A stretch of 60,440 nucleotides of DNA from Phenylobacterium sp. GTDB taxonomy: Bacteria; Pseudomonadota; Alphaproteobacteria; Caulobacterales; Caulobacteraceae. Positions within the stretch are counted from its first letter, which is position 1. Each line of letters starts with the position of its first letter. The notes beneath the pieces were generated by a model. That model was not told the DNA's origin, searched no databases, and saw nothing but the letters and a program-made list of their open reading frames with translations. Positions 55,419 through 60,440 of this stretch are shown one piece after another. The position numbers were made by a program, and so were the translations under genes. The DNA lies in NCBI RefSeq assembly GCF_030645195.1, contig NZ_JAUSLW010000070.1, positions 1-60,440 on the forward strand. Direction: 5' to 3'.

Positions 55419-55811
55419 ATGGGCGCGCAGACGCAGACCGCGGACGTCCTGGAGGCCAGCGTCTCCAACATGGTGGGCGTGCTCTCCTGGGAGATCGAGC
55501 TGGCGGGCGCCCGCTGCATGAAGCTCGATGTCCTGGTCGGCGAGCTGATGCACATCCTGCCCCAGGAGCACCGCGAGAAGCTGGTGGAGGGCATGCAGAC
55601 GGTGGATCTGCTGGGCCAGCAGCTCACCAGCCTGGCCGCCTTCGCCCGTCACCTCAGCGACGAGATTTCCGACGACGTGACCGCTTCGGTGCAGGACGCG
55701 CTCGGCGACATGACCCTCGCGGCCCTGGCCGACCGGATGTTCAGCGCCCTTGGCGGCGAGGAGAAGGGTCTCAACGACGGCGACGAGGCGGGCGACCTTG
55801 ACCTGTTCTGA
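55419..55811 (+). CDS. Small helical protein with CheZ-like D-x-x-x-Q motif
   Basis: 130 residues, all predicted helix. Residues 59-69 read MQTVDLLGQQL: Asp63 and Gln67 stand four apart in the same D-L-x-G-Q setting as the catalytic pair of the CheZ phosphatase (E. coli D143/Q147, D-L-T-G-Q). The tail ends in acidic DEAGDLDLF, similar in spirit to the CheY-binding end of CheZ. Length is half that of CheZ. A receiver gene starts 36 bases downstream. A role as receiver phosphatase or adaptor is a hypothesis; no family is recognised. Start has GGGGATC upstream. Confidence 0.7.
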   Translation: MGAQTQTADVLEASVSNMVGVLSWEIELAGARCMKLDVLVGELMHILPQEHREKLVEGMQTVDLLGQQLTSLAAFARHLSDEISDDVTASVQDALGDMTLAALADRMFSALGGEEKGLNDGDEAGDLDLF

Positions 55812-55847
55812 CCTGATCCCAACCCCTGCGCGGAAAGGCGACCGTCG

Positions 55848-56264
55848 ATGACCCTCAAGATCCAAGGCCGCAAGATCGTGATCTGCGACGCCGACCGTAC
55901 CGTGCTGGAATTGCTGCAGATCCGGCTGGAGCTGTTGGGCGGCCAGACCTTCGTCGCCCGCACGGGGCCGGCGGCGCTCGAGACCATCGAGACCGTGGGC
56001 CCCGACGCGCTTCTGCTGGACCTCAACCTCCCGGAAATGGACGGGTTCGAGGTGCTGCGCGCCCTCGATCCGCGCGGGGAAGGCATAGCCTTCCCGGTCC
56101 TGGTCATGGGAAACAAGCCCGGCGCCGCGGAAATCGAGCGCGCCTTGAGCCTCGGCGCCTGCGACGCCCTGATCAAGCCGTTCAGCGGGGCCGAGATGCT
56201 CGAACGGGTGGCCCGCCAGTTCCGCCGCGACGCCCGGGCCGCGGCGCGTTCGGCTGCGGCCTGA
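55848..56264 (+). CDS. Atypical response-regulator receiver protein
   Basis: 138 residues, one receiver domain. The phosphoacceptor Asp58 (LLLDLNLPEMDGFEVLRALD) and switch Lys110 (DALIKPFSG) are present. The Mg-binding acid pair is altered: KIVICDADRTVLELLQIRLE has Asp14 but Ala15 where the second acid usually stands, and the switch Thr position is Gly88 (VLVMGNKPG). It may therefore phosphorylate poorly or act as a constitutive scaffold. No output domain. Likely co-transcribed with the helical protein upstream; ribosome-binding site in GGAAAGGCGACCGTCG. Confidence 0.85.
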   Translation: MTLKIQGRKIVICDADRTVLELLQIRLELLGGQTFVARTGPAALETIETVGPDALLLDLNLPEMDGFEVLRALDPRGEGIAFPVLVMGNKPGAAEIERALSLGACDALIKPFSGAEMLERVARQFRRDARAAARSAAA

Positions 56265-56306
56265 CGGAGGCTTTCGCGGCCGCCCCGCCTCGTCCATGGT
56301 GGCGGG

Positions 56307-57746
56307 GTGAACATCCTCCTCGTCACCCTCGACCAGTTCCGCGGCGACGCCCTCTCGGCGGCGGGCCATCCCGTCGTGCGCACGCCCAACCTCGACCGGC
56401 TGGCGGCGCAGGGGGTGCGGTTCGCCCGCCACTACAGCCAGGCCGCCCCCTGCAGCCCGGGGCGGGCCAGCCTCTACACCGGGACCTATCAGCTCAATCA
56501 CCGCGTGGTGGCCAACGGCACCCCCCTGGACCGGCGGCTGGACAATGTGGCCAAGGCCGCGCGGCGGGCGGGCTACGTCCCCACCCTGTTCGGCTACACC
56601 GACCAGGCGGTGGATCCCCGTGACGCCACCGGGCCCGACGATCCCCGCTTCAAGTCCTGGGAGGGCGTGCTGCCGGGCTTCGAGGTCGGCCTGAACTTCG
56701 CCACCCACGATCCGGGCGTCTGGGTCCGCTGGCTGCGGGACCTGGGGCACGAGGTCCCCGACGACTATGAGGGCGCGGTGGGCGGCGAACCCGGCCGGCC
56801 TGCCAAGCACAGCCTATCAGCCTATCACACCGACGTCCTGCTGGACTGGATCTCAGGCCAGGACGGGCCCTGGTTCGCCCACCTGTCGCAGCTTCGCCCG
56901 CACCCGCCCTATGGCGCGGCGGGCCACTTCGCCGAGATGTACGATCCGGCCGACATGGCCGCCCCCATCGCGCCGGCGGAGAATCGCCACCGCCTGCACG
57001 ACGGCCTGATGCGGGTCATTGGCGCCCCGGAAGACCCCGCGGAGATGGCCAGGCTGCAGGCGCAGTACTTCGGCATGGTCAGCGAGGTGGACCACCAACT
57101 CGGCCGCGTCTGGGCCGCCCTGGAGGCCTCGGGCCAGTGGGAGGACACCTTCATCGTCGTCACCGCCGACCACGGCGAGCAACTGGGCGACCACGGCCTG
57201 ATCCAAAAGTCGGGCTTCTTCGAGGAGAGCTATCATATCCTGGGCATCGTCCGCGATCCGCGGGAGGCGCGGGGCCACGGGACGGTGGTCGAACGCTTCA
57301 CCGAGAACGTCGACATCCTGCCCACCCTCTGCGAGGCCATGGGCATCCCGGTTCCCGACCAGTGCGACGGCCTGCCCCTGACGCCCTTCCTGAAGGGCGA
57401 GGACCCGCCTCACTGGCGCACCGCCGCCCACTGGGAGTTCGACTGGCGGGGCTCCAACATCCCCAAGGGTCCGCAGGCCTGGCCCTGGGACCGGCGGATG
57501 GAGCGCCAGAACCTGGCGGTGCTGCGGTCGGAGGCGGCCGCCTATGTCCAGTTTGGCGACGGCGACTGGCTCTGTTTCGACCTGGCCGCCGACCCCACCT
57601 GGCGCACCCCAGTCACCGACACCGGTGTCGTGCTCGCCCACGCCCAGGCCATGCTGACCTGGCGCGCACAGCACGCCGACCGCACCCTGACCGGCCTGCT
57701 GATCGACAACGGCGGGACGGGGCGCTGGCCTGTCGCGCACGCCTGA
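56307..57746 (+). CDS. Sulfatase-family phosphonate monoester hydrolase-like enzyme
   Basis: 479 residues from GTG 56307. NILLVTLDQFRGDALSAAGH supplies the first metal Asp; SQAAPCSPGRASLYTGTYQL holds the C-x-P-x-R motif whose Cys is converted to formylglycine by a sulfatase-modifying enzyme. IVVTADHGEQLGDHGLIQKS gives the second metal site. NHRVVANGTPLDRRLDNVAK and FGYTDQAVDPRDATGPDDP match phosphonate monoester hydrolase/phosphodiesterase relatives more than arylsulfatases. No signal peptide, so cytosolic. The activating enzyme is not nearby. Substrate: an organophosphorus or sulfate ester, unproven. Confidence 0.88.
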   Translation: MNILLVTLDQFRGDALSAAGHPVVRTPNLDRLAAQGVRFARHYSQAAPCSPGRASLYTGTYQLNHRVVANGTPLDRRLDNVAKAARRAGYVPTLFGYTDQAVDPRDATGPDDPRFKSWEGVLPGFEVGLNFATHDPGVWVRWLRDLGHEVPDDYEGAVGGEPGRPAKHSLSAYHTDVLLDWISGQDGPWFAHLSQLRPHPPYGAAGHFAEMYDPADMAAPIAPAENRHRLHDGLMRVIGAPEDPAEMARLQAQYFGMVSEVDHQLGRVWAALEASGQWEDTFIVVTADHGEQLGDHGLIQKSGFFEESYHILGIVRDPREARGHGTVVERFTENVDILPTLCEAMGIPVPDQCDGLPLTPFLKGEDPPHWRTAAHWEFDWRGSNIPKGPQAWPWDRRMERQNLAVLRSEAAAYVQFGDGDWLCFDLAADPTWRTPVTDTGVVLAHAQAMLTWRAQHADRTLTGLLIDNGGTGRWPVAHA

Positions 57747-57858
57747 CGCAGGTGGTAACCCTAACCCCTCGCGTCTCAAGGGCGCGACGTTGCGCTAACG
57801 CGCGCGTGAAATTAGCCTATCGCGGCCCTGAAGAGGCCGAAGTTGGAGGACGCTTTCG

Positions 57859-60440
<2,582 letters not shown>

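Overview
The window is GC-rich DNA (I judge roughly two thirds G+C by eye) from an alphaproteobacterium. Long TonB-dependent receptors, HWE-type histidine kinase signalling, a fused indolepyruvate ferredoxin oxidoreductase, FATP-type acyl-CoA ligases and several families of short palindromic intergenic repeats fit the Caulobacterales, most likely Phenylobacterium or a close relative. Genus is an inference from gene style, not a database match.

Layout. 1-2700 is an accessory or decaying stretch: the 3' end of katG, a catalase scrap, an AT-richer zinc-ribbon/HEPN-like gene split by an in-frame amber codon, and a frameshifted hicB. 2700-12050 holds housekeeping and enzyme genes: HtaA-domain protein, coaD-like gene, histidine phosphatase, methyltransferase, patatin phospholipase, an orphan Phd antitoxin with a vapC stub, DUF885 peptidase-like protein, small membrane proteins and a HAD phosphatase. 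12200-19230 has an acyl-CoA synthetase, a sugar epimerase, a PAS/HWE histidine kinase, uvrC and pgsA. 19350-24300 is an Lrp regulator plus pirin, divergent from the 1136-aa indolepyruvate ferredoxin oxidoreductase. 24360-28620 has a second HEPN-like orphan, a TPR protein, an L-2-hydroxyglutarate dehydrogenase-like enzyme and a luciferase-like monooxygenase. 28730-32700 is a three-gene minus-strand run: glycosyltransferase, asparagine synthase, PQQ-type sugar dehydrogenase. A tRNA-Met, a ricin-like lectin, a lipoprotein, a GNAT enzyme and a serralysin-like RTX protease follow.

36250-40733 is an EmrAB-type efflux locus. An MFS pump and methyltransferase diverge from tetR, a PaaI-type thioesterase and an hlyD gene, the last three joined by 4-bp overlaps, and a palindromic operator sits between the two arms. 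Then come a hybrid receiver protein with a degenerate kinase domain (40914-42029), two large TonB receptors with strong terminators (42342-48065), and the queuosine genes queC-queE-queD (48446-50204). The rest is a small lipoprotein, a receiver protein, aroC, a J-domain protein, pdxH joined to an aminoglycoside-phosphotransferase/AAA kinase, a small helical protein with a CheZ-like Asp-x-x-x-Gln motif beside an atypical receiver, and a phosphonate monoester hydrolase/sulfatase.

The window ends inside a single open frame that joins an acyl-CoA ligase to a three-helix membrane region and a DUF1499 domain. This fusion is the most unusual protein architecture seen here. There is no CRISPR array, rRNA operon, complete insertion sequence or prophage in the window.
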